Source: Micromonospora humi
GTDB taxonomy: Bacteria > Actinomycetota > Actinomycetes > Mycobacteriales > Micromonosporaceae
DNA length: 64,000 nucleotides
Assembly: GCF_900090105.1 (NCBI RefSeq)
Contig: NZ_FMDM01000002.1
Location: 422,995-486,994 of the forward strand
Direction of reading: 5' to 3'
The notes beneath the pieces were generated by a model. It saw only the letters and a list, made by a program, of their open reading frames with translations, was not told where the DNA came from and ran no database searches. The position numbers and the translations under genes are program-made. Below, piece by piece: positions 48,420 to 57,951 of the stretch; positions within the stretch are counted from its first letter, which is position 1; every line of letters starts with the position of its first letter.

Positions 48420-49400
48420 TCACCCGGCGCCGCCCCGGCGCAGCCCGTGGGCGGCGAAGGAGCGCCGGTCCCCCGCCCAGGCGTCCCGCGGCACCTCCCG
48501 GTCGAGCCACGCCAGGTCCTCGGCCGACAGGGTCACCGCCGCCGCGGCGGCGTTCTCCGCGACCCGCAGGGGCGACCGGGTGCCGGGAATCGGCACCACG
48601 TCCGGCCCCTGCGCCAGCAGCCAGGCCAGAGCCAGTTGGCCGGCGGTGAGCCCTCGCTCCTCGGCCCACCGCCGCAGGGCCCCGGCCCGGACCAGGTTGT
48701 GGTCGAGGGCCGGGCCGGCGAACCGAGGATCGCCGTGCCGGAAGTCGCCCGGGACGAAGTCCCCGGCCGGCAGCGCACCGGTGAGCATCCCCCGCCCCAG
48801 CGGGCTGTACGGCACCACGCCGACGCCCAGTTCCCGGGCCGCCGGGAGCACGTCGTCCTCCGGCTCCCGCCACAGCAGCGACCACTCGCACTGCACGGCG
48901 GCGATCGGGTGGACGGCGACCGCCTGCCGGAGTTGGTCCGCGCCGAGTTCGCAGACACCCAGCTCGCGCACCTTGCCCGCGGCGACCAACCCGGCCAGCG
49001 CCCCGACGGATTCGGCCAGCGGCACCCGCGGGTCCACCCGATGCAGGTAGTAGAGGTCGATCACGTCCACCCCCAGGCGCCGCAGCGAGGCGCCGCAGTA
49101 GGCCGGCAGCCGGTCCGGGTGGGCGTCCAACCGCACGCCGTCCGGCTCCCGCACGATGCCGACCTTGGTGGCCAGCACGACGTCGTCACGTCGGCCCGCG
49201 ATCGCCCGGCCGACCAGTTCCTCGTTGTGACCGGACCCGTAGCTCTGCGCCGTATCGATCATGGTGACGCCGAGGTCGAGCGCACGCCCGATGGTCGCGA
49301 CCGACTCGTCCGCCCCGCTCGCACCGTAGCCCTGGGACAGGCCCATGCAGCCCAGGCCGATCGCCGAGCAGGTCAGGTCTCGCAGTTGTCGTCGTTGCAT
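48420..49400 (-). CDS. Aldo/keto reductase
   Basis: A 326-residue (beta/alpha)8 NADPH oxidoreductase. The catalytic tetrad is visible: TMIDTAQSYGSGHNEELVGR (Asp, Tyr), VLATKVG (Lys) and DLYYLHRVDP (His). ATG 49400 is the start. It is closest to the YajO/AKR13 (perakine-reductase-like) group. Transcribed divergently from a LysR gene with a shared 80-base promoter region, so it is probably the LysR target. Confidence 0.92.
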   Translation of the reverse strand: MQRRQLRDLTCSAIGLGCMGLSQGYGASGADESVATIGRALDLGVTMIDTAQSYGSGHNEELVGRAIAGRRDDVVLATKVGIVREPDGVRLDAHPDRLPAYCGASLRRLGVDVIDLYYLHRVDPRVPLAESVGALAGLVAAGKVRELGVCELGADQLRQAVAVHPIAAVQCEWSLLWREPEDDVLPAARELGVGVVPYSPLGRGMLTGALPAGDFVPGDFRHGDPRFAGPALDHNLVRAGALRRWAEERGLTAGQLALAWLLAQGPDVVPIPGTRSPLRVAENAAAAAVTLSAEDLAWLDREVPRDAWAGDRRSFAAHGLRRGGAG

Positions 49401-49454
49401 ACTGACAGCCTCGGACGCCGGCCGACGACATGTCCAAGACACAGTTGCGCTCGG

Positions 49455-49477
49455 ATTCATCACGCTTGATTCTGAAT
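49455..49477. promoter_or_regulatory. LysR-type binding site
   Basis: ATTCA...TGAAT arms span 49455-49477, and inside lies TCA-N7-TGA (49457-49469), the T-N11-A pattern of LysR boxes. It lies 3-25 bases upstream of the preferred LysR start GTG 49481 and 55-77 upstream of the aldo/keto reductase. Confidence 0.45.
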
Positions 49478-49480
49478 GCC

Positions 49481-50401
49481 GTGGAACTGCGCCAACTCCG
49501 GTACTTCACCGCCGTCGTCCGCTGCGGCGGTTTCACCCGGGCCGCCGCCGAGCTGCACATCGCCCAGCCCGCCGTGTCCGCGCAGATCCGCCGGCTGGAG
49601 CGGGAACTGGGCGTGGCTCTGCTGGCCCGCAGCACCCGCCGGGTCCACCTCACCACGGCCGGCGAGGTGTTCCTGGCCCGGGCCGAGCGAATCCTCGCCG
49701 AGGTCCGGGCCGCGCACGACGACATCGCGGAGATCTCCGGCGCGTTGCGGGGAAGGGTGAGCGTGGGCGCCACCCCGCTGCTCGGCTGCGTCGACCTGCC
49801 CGGGGCGCTGTTCCGGCTGCACCAGCGGCACCCCGGGATCTCGGTCACGCTGCGCGGCGACCTGCTGACCCCTCTGCTGGCCGAGCTCGAGGACGGCCGG
49901 CTCGACCTGGTCGTCGGTCCGCTGCACGACGACCTGCCCGACCGCTACGTCACCCGGGTGCTGGCCGAGGAGGACCTCGTGCTGGTCACCCCACCCGGCC
50001 ACCGACTGGCGCAGCGGACAGCGGTGTCGTTGCGAGCGCTACGCGACGAGCCTTTCGTATGCCTTCCTGTCGGCAGCGGCCTGCGCGCGCTGCTCGACCG
50101 GGCCTGCGCCGAGGAGGGCTTCGCTCCGCGGGTGCAGTTCGAGACACACAGCCCCAGCAGCGTCCGGGAACTCGTCGGTGGGGGCCTGGGCGTAGCGCTG
50201 CTGGCCCGCTCGGCCGCCCGAGCGCCCGGCCCGGCGATCGGCACCCTTGCGACGCGGCGCCCGCTGTCGCACCCGCCGATCGGGCTGCTGCACCGACGTG
50301 ACCGGCGGCTCACCCCCGCCGCGCAGGCGCTGGGCCGCCACCTGGCCACCGCCGTGACGGCCCAGGCCGAACCGGAACAGATCGAGCCGCCGCCGGTCTG
50401 A
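49481..50401 (+). CDS. LysR-family transcriptional regulator
   Basis: A 306-residue regulator with an N-terminal winged helix-turn-helix (VELRQLRYFTAVVRCGGFTR, AAAELHIAQPAVSAQIRRLE) and a periplasmic-binding-like effector domain (about 90-290). GTG 49481 gives the normal family length; ATG 49430 is in frame but would place the LysR box inside the gene. Divergent from the aldo/keto reductase. It ends 32 bases before the convergent prcA stop. Confidence 0.9.
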   Translation: MELRQLRYFTAVVRCGGFTRAAAELHIAQPAVSAQIRRLERELGVALLARSTRRVHLTTAGEVFLARAERILAEVRAAHDDIAEISGALRGRVSVGATPLLGCVDLPGALFRLHQRHPGISVTLRGDLLTPLLAELEDGRLDLVVGPLHDDLPDRYVTRVLAEEDLVLVTPPGHRLAQRTAVSLRALRDEPFVCLPVGSGLRALLDRACAEEGFAPRVQFETHSPSSVRELVGGGLGVALLARSAARAPGPAIGTLATRRPLSHPPIGLLHRRDRRLTPAAQALGRHLATAVTAQAEPEQIEPPPV

Positions 50402-50433
50402 GGCGTCGCCCCCGGCCGGCGGCGGCCCGACCG

Positions 50434-51264
50434 TCACTCCTCCGGTTGCTCGTGCTGGCCCTCCAGGTCGGCGGAGCCGGCCGAGGTGGTCGGCTTCTTC
50501 GCCTCCTCGGTCGGCACCGTCGGGGTCTTCGCCCGCCCCGGCGCCGGTGCGACGTCGCCCTCCGCGTCGCCGTCGAGCAACGCCGACAGCGCCGCCCCGG
50601 TGATCCGCCGGAACGTCCGGCCCACCCGGGCCCGGTCCAGGACCGCCACCTCCAGCTGGTTCGCGGCGATCGTGCGGGCCGCCCCACCGTCACCGCCGAC
50701 GCTGCTCAGCGCCTTCATCGCGGCGCGGACCGCCTCGGACAGCGACATCTCCGGGCGGTGCTCGTTCTTCAGCACACCGGCGATCGCCTCGGACTGCCCG
50801 CCCATCGCCATCCGGCCCGGCTCGTCGTTGACCGAACCGTCGTAGGTCACCCGGTAGAGCGAGTCGTCCTCGGCCGTGGCGCCCACCTCGGCCACGCAGA
50901 TCTCCACCTCGAACGGCTTCGACTGCTCGGTGAAGATGGCGCCCAGCGTCTGCGCGTACGCGTTCGCCAGCGCCAGGCCGTTCACGTCCCGCCGGTCGTA
51001 GCTGAGGCCGTTGAGGTCGGCCATCCGCACGCCCGCGCGGCGCAGGTTCTCGAACTCGTTGTAGCGGCCGACCGCGGCGAAGCCGATCCGGTCGTAGATC
51101 TCGCTGACCTTGTGCAGCGTGCTGGACAGGTTCTCGGCGACGAAGAGCACGCCGCCGGCATAGCTCAGGACCACCGCGCTGCGGCCCCGGGCGATGCCCT
51201 TGCGGGCCAGCTCGGAGCGGTCGCGCATGATCTGCTCGGGCGAGGCGTAGAACTGCATGGCCAC
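50434..51264 (-). CDS. prcA: 20S proteasome alpha subunit PrcA
   Basis: A 276-residue alpha subunit of the bacterial 20S core. The N-terminal gating segment is [20 protein letters not shown], followed by [20 protein letters not shown] and the alpha-type [18 protein letters not shown]. There is no N-terminal Thr, as expected for alpha. The last 45 residues form an acidic, Pro/Thr-rich tail ending [11 protein letters not shown] 51264 is preferred because AGGAGA lies 9 bases upstream; ATG 51258 is alternative. The heptameric ring docks the Arc ATPase through its HbYX-like tail. Confidence 0.97.
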   Translation of the reverse strand: MAMQFYASPEQIMRDRSELARKGIARGRSAVVLSYAGGVLFVAENLSSTLHKVSEIYDRIGFAAVGRYNEFENLRRAGVRMADLNGLSYDRRDVNGLALANAYAQTLGAIFTEQSKPFEVEICVAEVGATAEDDSLYRVTYDGSVNDEPGRMAMGGQSEAIAGVLKNEHRPEMSLSEAVRAAMKALSSVGGDGGAARTIAANQLEVAVLDRARVGRTFRRITGAALSALLDGDAEGDVAPAPGRAKTPTVPTEEAKKPTTSAGSADLEGQHEQPEE

Positions 51265-51328
51265 GGCGGCGGTTCTCCTTCGTGCCTGTGGTGCGGGACT
51301 GCTGACTCGGTGGGCGTCGGAAGCGGGG

Positions 51329-52168
51329 TCAGCCGCCCGGGTTCTCCATCCGGCCGGACACCACGCCCTCGGCGATCGCCGCCGTCTCGGCGTCGGTGAG
51401 CCGGTGGGTGCCGTCGGCCGTCGCGGTCATCACGACCGGGTAGATCCGCCGGGTCAGGTCGGGGCCGCCGGTGGCGGTGTCGTCGTCCGCCGCGTCGTAG
51501 AGCGCCTCGACGGCCAGCCGCGTCGCGTCGTCGACCGACAGGCCGGCCCGGAAGCGCTTCTTCAGCGCGGACTTGGCGAACAGCGAGCCGGAGCCGATCG
51601 CGTCGTAGCCGGTCTCCTCGTAGGGGCCGCCGGTCACGTCGAAGCTGAAGATCCGGCCGGCCCGCGCCGGGTCGCTCGCGGCCAGGTCGAAGCCGGCGAA
51701 CAGCGGAACCACGGCCAGGCCCTGCATGGCCGCGCCCAGGTTGCCGCGGATCATCGAGGCCAGCCGGTTGGCCTTGCCGTCGAGCGAGAGCATCGCGCCC
51801 TCGATCTTCTCGTAGTGCTCCAGCTCCACCTGGAACAGTCGCATCAGCTCGATGCCGATGCCCGCGGTGCCGGCGATGCCGACCAGCGAGTAGGCGTCGG
51901 CCGGGTGCACCTTCTCGATGTCGCGCTGGGCGATCAGGTTGCCCATGGTGGCCCGCCGGTCGCCGGCCATGACCACGCCGCCCGCGGCGGAGATGGCCAC
52001 GATCGTGGTGGCGTGCGGCGCCAGGTCGGCGGCCATGCCGGGCGGCAGCGGCCGACGGCCGGGCAGCATCTCGGGGGCCGCCTTGCTCAGGAACGTGGTG
52101 AAGGAGGACGTCCCCGCGTTGGTGAACACATCTGGAAGACGCCCGGATGGATCAAAACCCGCTGCCAC
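51329..52168 (-). CDS. prcB: 20S proteasome beta subunit PrcB
   Basis: A 279-residue precursor. GTG 52168 follows GAGAGGA by 5 bases, and its first residues ([20 protein letters not shown]) match the propeptide pattern of other actinobacterial PrcB. Autocleavage before Thr54 ([10 protein letters not shown]) exposes the catalytic N-terminal Thr; [20 protein letters not shown] and [20 protein letters not shown] follow with the active-site Lys/Asp region. Its first 82 bases overlap, in another frame, the end of the HNH endonuclease gene, so translation of the two is physically linked. prcA follows after 64 bases. Confidence 0.97.
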   Translation of the reverse strand: MAAGFDPSGRLPDVFTNAGTSSFTTFLSKAAPEMLPGRRPLPPGMAADLAPHATTIVAISAAGGVVMAGDRRATMGNLIAQRDIEKVHPADAYSLVGIAGTAGIGIELMRLFQVELEHYEKIEGAMLSLDGKANRLASMIRGNLGAAMQGLAVVPLFAGFDLAASDPARAGRIFSFDVTGGPYEETGYDAIGSGSLFAKSALKKRFRAGLSVDDATRLAVEALYDAADDDTATGGPDLTRRIYPVVMTATADGTHRLTDAETAAIAEGVVSGRMENPGG

Positions 52169-52773
52169 GTGGTTCCTCTCAGGTATGTGATCGCCCCGGC
52201 CAGGTTGTCGAGGTCGTCCTTGAACTGGCCGAGACCGCCGTTGCAGTTGAAGCAGAGTATCCCGCGCACCCAGCCGGTGCGATGATCGTGGTCCAGATGT
52301 TCCGGATCGGGGCGCCGGCAGATCGCGCACACGCCGCCGTGCTCCGCCAGGAGCTCCTGGAACTCCTTCTCACCGACCCCGTAGCGGCGGCGCAGGTGAT
52401 ACTCGCGGCTGCCGCCGTACAGGCGCAGCCTCGTCTCCTTGCCCTTGTCGTTGTGGCAAGGCTTGCAGCATCGGCCGTAGCCTCCTCGGCCTGACCGATT
52501 ACGCGGGAAGTCGTCCAGAATCTTCGTCTCGCCACAGGTGGGGCAGCGACGATGGCCGTCCGGCACCGCCGGCAACTCTCGGACCTCTCGTCCGTGCTTC
52601 TCTTTCAGGCGCTTGGCGTAGCTCGCCTTGGAACGAAGGTTGAAGCACGGCTTGCAGTAGCTGCCGCGCCCGTCGGGCCGCCGGCTGTTCGCACAGGACT
52701 CGTCGAGCGGCTTCCACTCGCTGCAGTCTCGGCAACGACGCCGTCCGTCTCGGTCATTGAGCGCTCGAGGCAT
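52087..52773 (-). CDS. Endonuclease VII-like HNH protein within the Pup-proteasome operon
   Basis: A 228-residue protein with three zinc-binding parts: a ribbon CRDC...CKPC (14-43), a second ribbon CPTC...CKPC (77-105), and a C-terminal recombination-endonuclease-VII/HNH domain (about 125-195) with [24 protein letters not shown] and GLGQFKDD. All Cys and His ligands and the catalytic HLDHDH are present, so it looks active. It lies 22 bases after pup and its last 27 codons overlap the prcB start. T4 endonuclease VII cleaves branched DNA; a DNA-repair or restriction role here is inferred, and a homing-type origin is possible. Confidence 0.88.
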   Translation of the reverse strand: MPRALNDRDGRRRCRDCSEWKPLDESCANSRRPDGRGSYCKPCFNLRSKASYAKRLKEKHGREVRELPAVPDGHRRCPTCGETKILDDFPRNRSGRGGYGRCCKPCHNDKGKETRLRLYGGSREYHLRRRYGVGEKEFQELLAEHGGVCAICRRPDPEHLDHDHRTGWVRGILCFNCNGGLGQFKDDLDNLAGAITYLRGTTWQRVLIHPGVFQMCSPTRGRPPSPRS

Positions 52774-52795
52774 GTCCGATTTACCCGGTTAAGCC

Positions 52796-53002
52796 CTATT
52801 CACCCCCCTTTTGTACATAGCCTCTCACAAATTCCTCGGCGTTCTCCTCCAGGACGGAGTCGATCTCGTCGAGCAGGTCGTCGACGTCCTCGGTGATCTC
52901 GGCGTGCCGCTCGGCAACCTCGGGGTTGGCCTGAGCGGTGACCTCCTCGACCTCCTCGTGGGACTTGCCGGACTGGGTCTGCCCACCCTCTTGTGCCGCC
53001 AT
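52796..53002 (-). CDS. pup: Prokaryotic ubiquitin-like protein Pup (GGE ending)
   Basis: A 68-residue disordered tag. ATG 53002 follows GGAGG by 7 bases. The N-terminus QEGGQTQSGKSHEEVEE is unstructured; EVAERHAEITEDVDDLLDEI is the helix that docks on the Arc coiled coil; the end is EFVRGYVQKGGE. The last residue is Glu, encoded directly (GAA), not Gln as in Mycobacterium, so it is ready for PafA without deamidation. First gene of the unit pup-HNH-prcB-prcA. Confidence 0.97.
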   Translation of the reverse strand: MAAQEGGQTQSGKSHEEVEEVTAQANPEVAERHAEITEDVDDLLDEIDSVLEENAEEFVRGYVQKGGE

Positions 53003-53056
53003 GGTGGTGCCTCCTCCACGATCGCCTGCGATCAACTTACCTCGCGCGGACGACGA

Positions 53057-53097
53057 AAGGCCCGCCGCGCGCCGGGTTCCGGCACTCGGCGGGCCTT
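53057..53097 (-). terminator. Hairpin between dop and pup
   Basis: An 11-bp perfect stem AAGGCCCGCCG/CGGCGGGCCTT (53057-53067 with 53087-53097) lies 12 bases past the dop stop and 55 before the pup start. It should end or attenuate dop transcription, so pup-prcBA probably starts from its own promoter in 53003-53056 or by read-through. Confidence 0.6.
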
Positions 53098-53109
53098 CCG
53101 GCATCCTGG

Positions 53110-54627
53110 TCAGCCGCCGGTGAGCATCTCCAGCAGGTCCTTGGCGCTCTCGCACCTGTCGAAGAGCTGCCCGACGTGCGCCCGGGTGCCCCGCTCCGGC
53201 TCCATCATCGGCACCCGCACCAGCGACTCCCGACCCACGTCGAAGATGACCGAGTCCCAGCTCGCGGCGACCACCTCGGAGGCGTACTGCGCCAGGCAGC
53301 GGCCGCGGAAGTAGGCCCGGGTGTCCTCCGGCGGCTCGGTCATCGCGGTCCGGGTCTGCTCGTCGGTGAGCAGCGTCTTCATCGACCCGCGCTGGACCAG
53401 CCGGTGGTAGAGGCCCTTCTCCGGCCGCACGTCGGAATACTGCAGGTCGACCAGTTGCAGCTTGTGCGAGCCCCAGCCGAGCTTCTCCCGCTCCCGGTAG
53501 CCCTCCAGCAGCCGCAGCTTGGCCACCCAGTCCAGCTCGTCGGCGCACTCGAAGGCGTCGCGGCCGAGCCGGTCCAGCACGCTCTCCCAGCGGTCGAGGA
53601 CGTCGGCGGTCTGCGCGTCCACGTCGGCGCCGTAGCGGTCGTCCACGAAGGAACGGACCCGGTCCAGGTAGGCCCACTGCACGTCCAGCGCGGTCAGCCG
53701 GCGGCCGTCGCGCATCCGCATGAGGTGCTTCAACGACGGGTCGTGGCTGACCGCGCGCAGCTCGCCGACCGGGTCGGCGATGCCCAGGTCGGCGCCGAGC
53801 GCCTTCTCCTCGATCATGGCGAGGATCAGCGAGGTGGTGCCGACCTTGAGGAAGGTGGAGATCTCGGAGAGGTTGGCGTCACCGATGATGACGTGCAGGC
53901 GCCGGTACTTGTCGGCGTCCGCGTGCGGCTCGTCGCGGGTGTTGATGATGGGCCGCTTGAGGGTGGTCTCCAGCCCGACCTCGACCTCGAAGAAGTCGGC
54001 GCGCTGGGAGATCTGGAAGCCGCTCTGGCCGCCGTCCTGGCCGATGCCGACGCGGCCCGCGCCGCAGACGATCTGCCGGGTGACGAAGAACGGCGTCAGG
54101 TACGCCACGATGTCGGCGAACGGCGTCTGCCGGCGCATCAGGTAGTTCTCGTGGGAGCCGTAGCTGGCGCCCTTGTTGTCGGTGTTGTTCTTGTAGAGGT
54201 GGATGGGGTGGGTGCCCGGGATGGTGGCGGCCCGCCGGGACGCCTCGGCCATCACCCGCTCCCCCGCCTTGTCCCAGCGCACCACGTCGAGCGGCGTGGT
54301 CACCTCGGGGGTGGAGTATTCGGGGTGGGCGTGGTCGACGTAGAGCCGGGCGCCGTTGGTGAGTATCACGTTGGCCAGCCCGAGATCCTCGTCGGCGAGC
54401 GCCTCGGCCGGGTCGTACGCCGCCCCGGAGTAGGTGAACCCGCGGGCGTCGCGCAGCGGCGACTCCTCCTCGTAGTCCCAGCGTGCCCGTCCGCCCCGGT
54501 TGAGTTCCGGTCGTGCTCCGTAGGCGTTGACCACCTGGGACGAGGTGACCATCGGGTTGGCTCCGGCCTGGCCGGGCACGGAGATGCCGTACTCGACCTC
54601 GGTGCCCATGATCCGTCTGACGCTCAT
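53110..54627 (-). CDS. dop: Depupylase/deamidase Dop
   Basis: A 505-residue paralogue of Paf[12 protein letters not shown] (Mg-binding Glu), [20 protein letters not shown] with catalytic Asp98, [18 protein letters not shown] and [13 protein letters not shown] form the active site. The Dop loop, residues about 38-75 ([20 protein letters not shown]), absent in PafA, identifies it as Dop. It removes Pup from proteins and can deamidate Pup-Gln; as Pup here ends in Glu only depupylation is needed. The start is ATG 54627; Met7 is an alternative. It is followed by a hairpin and pup. Confidence 0.96.
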   Translation of the reverse strand: MSVRRIMGTEVEYGISVPGQAGANPMVTSSQVVNAYGARPELNRGGRARWDYEEESPLRDARGFTYSGAAYDPAEALADEDLGLANVILTNGARLYVDHAHPEYSTPEVTTPLDVVRWDKAGERVMAEASRRAATIPGTHPIHLYKNNTDNKGASYGSHENYLMRRQTPFADIVAYLTPFFVTRQIVCGAGRVGIGQDGGQSGFQISQRADFFEVEVGLETTLKRPIINTRDEPHADADKYRRLHVIIGDANLSEISTFLKVGTTSLILAMIEEKALGADLGIADPVGELRAVSHDPSLKHLMRMRDGRRLTALDVQWAYLDRVRSFVDDRYGADVDAQTADVLDRWESVLDRLGRDAFECADELDWVAKLRLLEGYREREKLGWGSHKLQLVDLQYSDVRPEKGLYHRLVQRGSMKTLLTDEQTRTAMTEPPEDTRAYFRGRCLAQYASEVVAASWDSVIFDVGRESLVRVPMMEPERGTRAHVGQLFDRCESAKDLLEMLTGG

Positions 54628-54735
54628 CGACCTGCCCGCTCCGCTCGCCGTCGGATTCCCCGTCAGGTCGAGCGTAGTCGGCGCGTCGCCGATAGGTGAC
54701 GCGCCGGGCCCCGGGTGGGCGGGCGGCGTGGCAGG

Positions 54736-54777
54736 CGGGGGCGCCCGGAGCAGCGCCTTCCGCTCCGGGCGCCCCCG
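54736..54777 (-). terminator. Terminator after the LppX-like lipoprotein gene
   Basis: A perfect 16-bp stem (54736-54751 with 54762-54777) and 10-base loop begins 9 bases past the stop at 54787. It separates the lipoprotein gene from dop. Confidence 0.75.
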
Positions 54778-54786
54778 TGTGACCGG

Positions 54787-55551
54787 TCAGAAGAAGCGGT
54801 ACATCTCGGCCGATGCCGCCTCGGTGTCCGACGCTTTCGGCGGGTCGATGCGGACCGGCTCGCCGAAGCCGTGCATCTTCATCTCGTTCTCGATGGTCCC
54901 GGCGGCCGTGTCGAACGTGTAGGTGAGCAGGGTGAGCCGACCCTCGGGGTCCAGCGTGGCCTGGAACGGCACGGACTTGTTCTTCAGCACCTTGAACGCG
55001 TTCCGCAGGGTCTTGCGCTCGCCTTCGGTGGAAGCGGCAGCGACGGCCTTCTCGGCGTCGGCGACACCGGTGTAGCGGCCGTCGCCGGCCGACTGGGCGG
55101 ACTCCACGCCGCCGAGGATGCCGGCCTGCGACCGGACGTCGAGGCCCTGGGCCAACGGCCCGTCCGGCCGGAGGCGCTTGCGGTCCAGCTTCACCCAGGG
55201 CTTACGGTCCGGCTCGTCCTGCTTGACGTAGAGGGCGTCGGCGGTGACGACCATGCTCACCGGGTCGGGGGTCTTCATGTCCAGCGTCATCGCACCGGTG
55301 GCGGGTTCGATGGCGGAGCGCATGGTGATGGTCTGTTCCCCCGCCTTGATGGTGACGTCCATCCTGGCCGTCTTCTCCAGGCTGCGGCCGAGGCCCTGCC
55401 GGATCGCGGCGACCGGGTCGGCGGCGGTGGATGCCGACGCCGACGCCGAGCCGGAGTCGGCCGGCGTGGAATCGTTGTCGGTGGTGGGGCCGCAGGCGGT
55501 GAGCAGGGCGGTGAGGCAGACGGCCAGGGCCGGGGCAAGTGATCTACGCAC
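54787..55551 (-). CDS. LolA/LppX-like lipoprotein
   Basis: A 254-residue lipoprotein: signal peptide with lipobox LLTAC (Cys20), a Ser/Ala-rich tether (25-45), then a beta-rich domain with MDVTIKAGEQTITMRSAIEP, VVTADALYVKQDEPDRKPWV and LDPEGRLTLLTYTFDTAAGT, the pattern of half-barrel LppX/LprG or LolA-like proteins of actinobacteria that carry lipids. Start GTG 55551. It sits between arc (92 bases upstream) and dop, with a terminator after it. Its link to the proteasome system is positional only. Confidence 0.82.
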   Translation of the reverse strand: MRRSLAPALAVCLTALLTACGPTTDNDSTPADSGSASASASTAADPVAAIRQGLGRSLEKTARMDVTIKAGEQTITMRSAIEPATGAMTLDMKTPDPVSMVVTADALYVKQDEPDRKPWVKLDRKRLRPDGPLAQGLDVRSQAGILGGVESAQSAGDGRYTGVADAEKAVAAASTEGERKTLRNAFKVLKNKSVPFQATLDPEGRLTLLTYTFDTAAGTIENEMKMHGFGEPVRIDPPKASDTEAASAEMYRFF

Positions 55552-55643
55552 CGGCAGACTCTAGCGAGATTGACTCCCTTTCGTGGCCCTGGAGACGACC
55601 GACCGGGACGACGCCTGCGCGGCGCCGCCCCGGTGGGCCGATC

Positions 55644-57425
55644 TCAGAGGTACTGGCCGGTGTTGCTGGCGGTCTCGATGGACCGGCCGGCCTCGGCGCC
55701 CTTCCCGCCGGAGACGAGCGTGCGGATGTAGACGATCCGCTCGCCCTTCTTGCCGGAGATGCGCGCCCAGTCGTCGGGGTTGGTGGTGTTGGGCAGGTCC
55801 TCGTTCTCCCGGAACTCGTCGACGCAAGCGTCGAGCAGGTGCTGCAGACGCAGCCCCTTGCGCCCGGAGGTGAGGAACTCCTTGATGGCCATCTTCTTGC
55901 CCCGGTCGACGATGTTCTGGATCATCGCGCCGGAGTTGAAGTCCTTGAAGTAGAGGACTTCCTTGTCGCCGTTGGCGTAAGTGACCTCGAGGAAGCGGTT
56001 CTCCTCGGTCTCCGAGTACATCCGCAGGACCACGGCGTCGATCATCGCGGCCACGGTGGCCTGCGGGTCGCTGCCGTGTTCGGCCAGGTCGTCGGCGTGC
56101 AGGGGCAGGCCGGCGAGGATGTACTTGGAGAAGATGTCCTTGGCCGCCTCGGCGTCCGGCCGCTCGATCTTGATCTTCACGTCGAGCCGGCCCGGGCGCA
56201 GGATCGCCGGGTCGATCATGTCTTCCCGGTTGGAGGCGCCGATGACGATGACGTTCTCCAGGCCCTCCACGCCGTCGATCTCGCTGAGCAGCTGCGGGAC
56301 GATGGTGTTCTCCACGTCGGAGGAGACGCCGGAGCCGCGGGTGCGGAAGACGGAGTCCATCTCGTCGAAGAACACGATCACCGGGGTGCCCTCGCCGGCC
56401 TTCTCCCGGGCCCGCTGGAAGATCAGCCGGATGTGCCGCTCGGTCTCGCCGACGTACTTGTTGAGCAGCTCGGGACCCTTGATGTTGAGGAAGAAGCTGG
56501 TGTGCCGCTCCTTCCCCTCGCGCTCGGCGATCTTCTTGGCCAGCGAGTTCGCCACCGCCTTGGCGATCAGCGTCTTACCGCAACCGGGCGGACCGTAGAG
56601 CAGGATGCCCTTCGGCGGCCGGAGCTGGTGCTCGCGGAACAGGTCGGCGTGCAGGAAGGGCAGCTCCACCGCGTCGCGGATCTGCTCGATCTGCGACTGG
56701 AGGCCACCGATGTCGCCGTAGTCGACGTCGGGCACCTCCTCCAGGACCAGCTCCTCGACCTCACTCTTCGGGATCCGCTCGTAGGCGTACGCCGAGCGGG
56801 GCTCGATCATGAGCGAGTCGCCGGCCCGGATCGCACTGCCGATCAGGGTCTCGGCGAGGTGCACGATCCGCTCCTCGTCGGAGTGGGACACCACCAGCGC
56901 CCGGTCGCCCGGAGCGCCGTCGGGACCCGCGAGGATCTCCTTGAGCATCACCACCTCGCCGACCCGTTCGAACCCGAACGCGTCGACGATGTTGAGCGCG
57001 TCGTTGAGCAGCACCTCCTGGCCGCGGCTCAGCTCGTCGACCTCCAGCGAGGGCGAGACGGCGACGCGGAGCTTGCGCCCGCCGGTGAACACGTCCACCG
57101 TGCCGTCCTCGTGCTTCGCCAGGAAGACGCCGTAGCCGCTGGGCGGCTGGGCGAGTCGGTCGATCTCCTCCTTGAGCGTCACGATCTGCGCGCGAGCCTC
57201 CTTGAGGGTGCTCACGAGCCGCTCGTTGTTCTCGTTCAGCCGTGCCAACTGCGCCTGGGTGGCGGCCAGCCGCTCTTCGAGCTGCCGGACGTGTCGGGGG
57301 CTTTCGGTCAACTTGCGTCGCACCAGAGCGAGTTCCTCTTGCAGGAACGCGACCTGCGTGGAGAGATCGTGGGCTTCCTTCTCCCACCGTGCGGCGCGCG
57401 AGTCCGCGTCGTCGCTGCGTGCCAC
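55644..57425 (-). CDS. arc: Proteasome-associated AAA ATPase Arc (Mpa)
   Basis: A 593-residue hexameric unfoldase for pupylated proteins. GTG 57425 follows GGGGAGG by 6 bases and removes a non-conserved upstream open frame. An N-terminal coiled coil (about 12-92, Pup-docking) leads to two OB domains (95-215) and the AAA module: Walker A GPPGCGKT (278-285), Walker B VFFDEMD (Asp354/Glu355), [17 protein letters not shown] segment, [17 protein letters not shown]. The C-terminus is GQYL, the HbYX-like tail that opens the 20S gate. Divergent from the ferredoxin gene. Confidence 0.97.
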   Translation of the reverse strand: MARSDDADSRAARWEKEAHDLSTQVAFLQEELALVRRKLTESPRHVRQLEERLAATQAQLARLNENNERLVSTLKEARAQIVTLKEEIDRLAQPPSGYGVFLAKHEDGTVDVFTGGRKLRVAVSPSLEVDELSRGQEVLLNDALNIVDAFGFERVGEVVMLKEILAGPDGAPGDRALVVSHSDEERIVHLAETLIGSAIRAGDSLMIEPRSAYAYERIPKSEVEELVLEEVPDVDYGDIGGLQSQIEQIRDAVELPFLHADLFREHQLRPPKGILLYGPPGCGKTLIAKAVANSLAKKIAEREGKERHTSFFLNIKGPELLNKYVGETERHIRLIFQRAREKAGEGTPVIVFFDEMDSVFRTRGSGVSSDVENTIVPQLLSEIDGVEGLENVIVIGASNREDMIDPAILRPGRLDVKIKIERPDAEAAKDIFSKYILAGLPLHADDLAEHGSDPQATVAAMIDAVVLRMYSETEENRFLEVTYANGDKEVLYFKDFNSGAMIQNIVDRGKKMAIKEFLTSGRKGLRLQHLLDACVDEFRENEDLPNTTNPDDWARISGKKGERIVYIRTLVSGGKGAEAGRSIETASNTGQYL

Positions 57426-57602
57426 GTCCCACCTCCCCGGGGGGCTTGAACGTTCTGAGCTAACACTAGCCGCTATGAGCCCGATTCGGTCCTCCGCAAC
57501 GCGCTCGTCACCGAAGCTTGATCGCCAAGGGCTGGTCGACGGGCGGGTACGGGCGTTCGGGTACCGTCGGAGTCCGGGACGGGAGAACATGGGGGGTGCT
57601 TC

Positions 57603-57896
57603 GTGACCGACGTCGCGACGGACCAGTTGCAGGTCTGGGTGGACCAGGAACTCTGCACGGGTGACGGCCTGTGCGTGCAGTACGCGCCGGAGGTCTTCGA
57701 GTTCGACGTCGACGGCCTGGCGTACGTCAAGGGCGCCGACGGCGAGCTGCGGCAGGCCCCGGGCGCCCGGGTGGACGTGCCGGAGCACCTGCGCCTCGAG
57801 GTGATCGACTCGGCGAAGGAGTGCCCGGGCGAGTGCATCCACGTGGTGCGCGGCAGCGACGGCGTCGAGGTGGCCGGCCCGGAGGCCGACGACTGA
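57603..57896 (+). CDS. Single-cluster ferredoxin ([3Fe-4S]-type)
   Basis: A 97-residue electron carrier. Cys18 and Cys24 in [17 protein letters not shown] and Cys74-Pro in [10 protein letters not shown] form the C-x5-C...CP pattern of actinobacterial [3Fe-4S] ferredoxins that serve P450s; Cys78 is an extra candidate ligand. No P450 or reductase lies nearby. Start GTG 57603, 8 bases after a GGGGGG run. Its position divergent from arc is one I know to be conserved in actinobacteria. A terminator follows. Confidence 0.92.
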   Translation: MTDVATDQLQVWVDQELCTGDGLCVQYAPEVFEFDVDGLAYVKGADGELRQAPGARVDVPEHLRLEVIDSAKECPGECIHVVRGSDGVEVAGPEADD

Positions 57897-57913
57897 GGCG
57901 GACGACGATCACG

Positions 57914-57942
57914 GCGGGCCGGGGACGGCGTCCCCGGCCCGC
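57914..57942. terminator. Bidirectional terminator
   Basis: A perfect 13-bp stem (57914-57926 with 57930-57942) and 3-base loop GGC lies between the convergent ferredoxin and 57952-58524 genes. Confidence 0.75.
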
Positions 57943-57951
57943 GCCGTCGTC

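Noticed and set aside
46755..49469. A 904-codon plus-strand open frame across pafA and the aldo/keto reductase.
   Set aside because: Both minus-strand genes are clear families with intact motifs; the long frame is a GC shadow.
48318..50433. A mobile element between pafA and prcA.
   Set aside because: No transposase, integrase, terminal repeats or base-composition shift could be seen.
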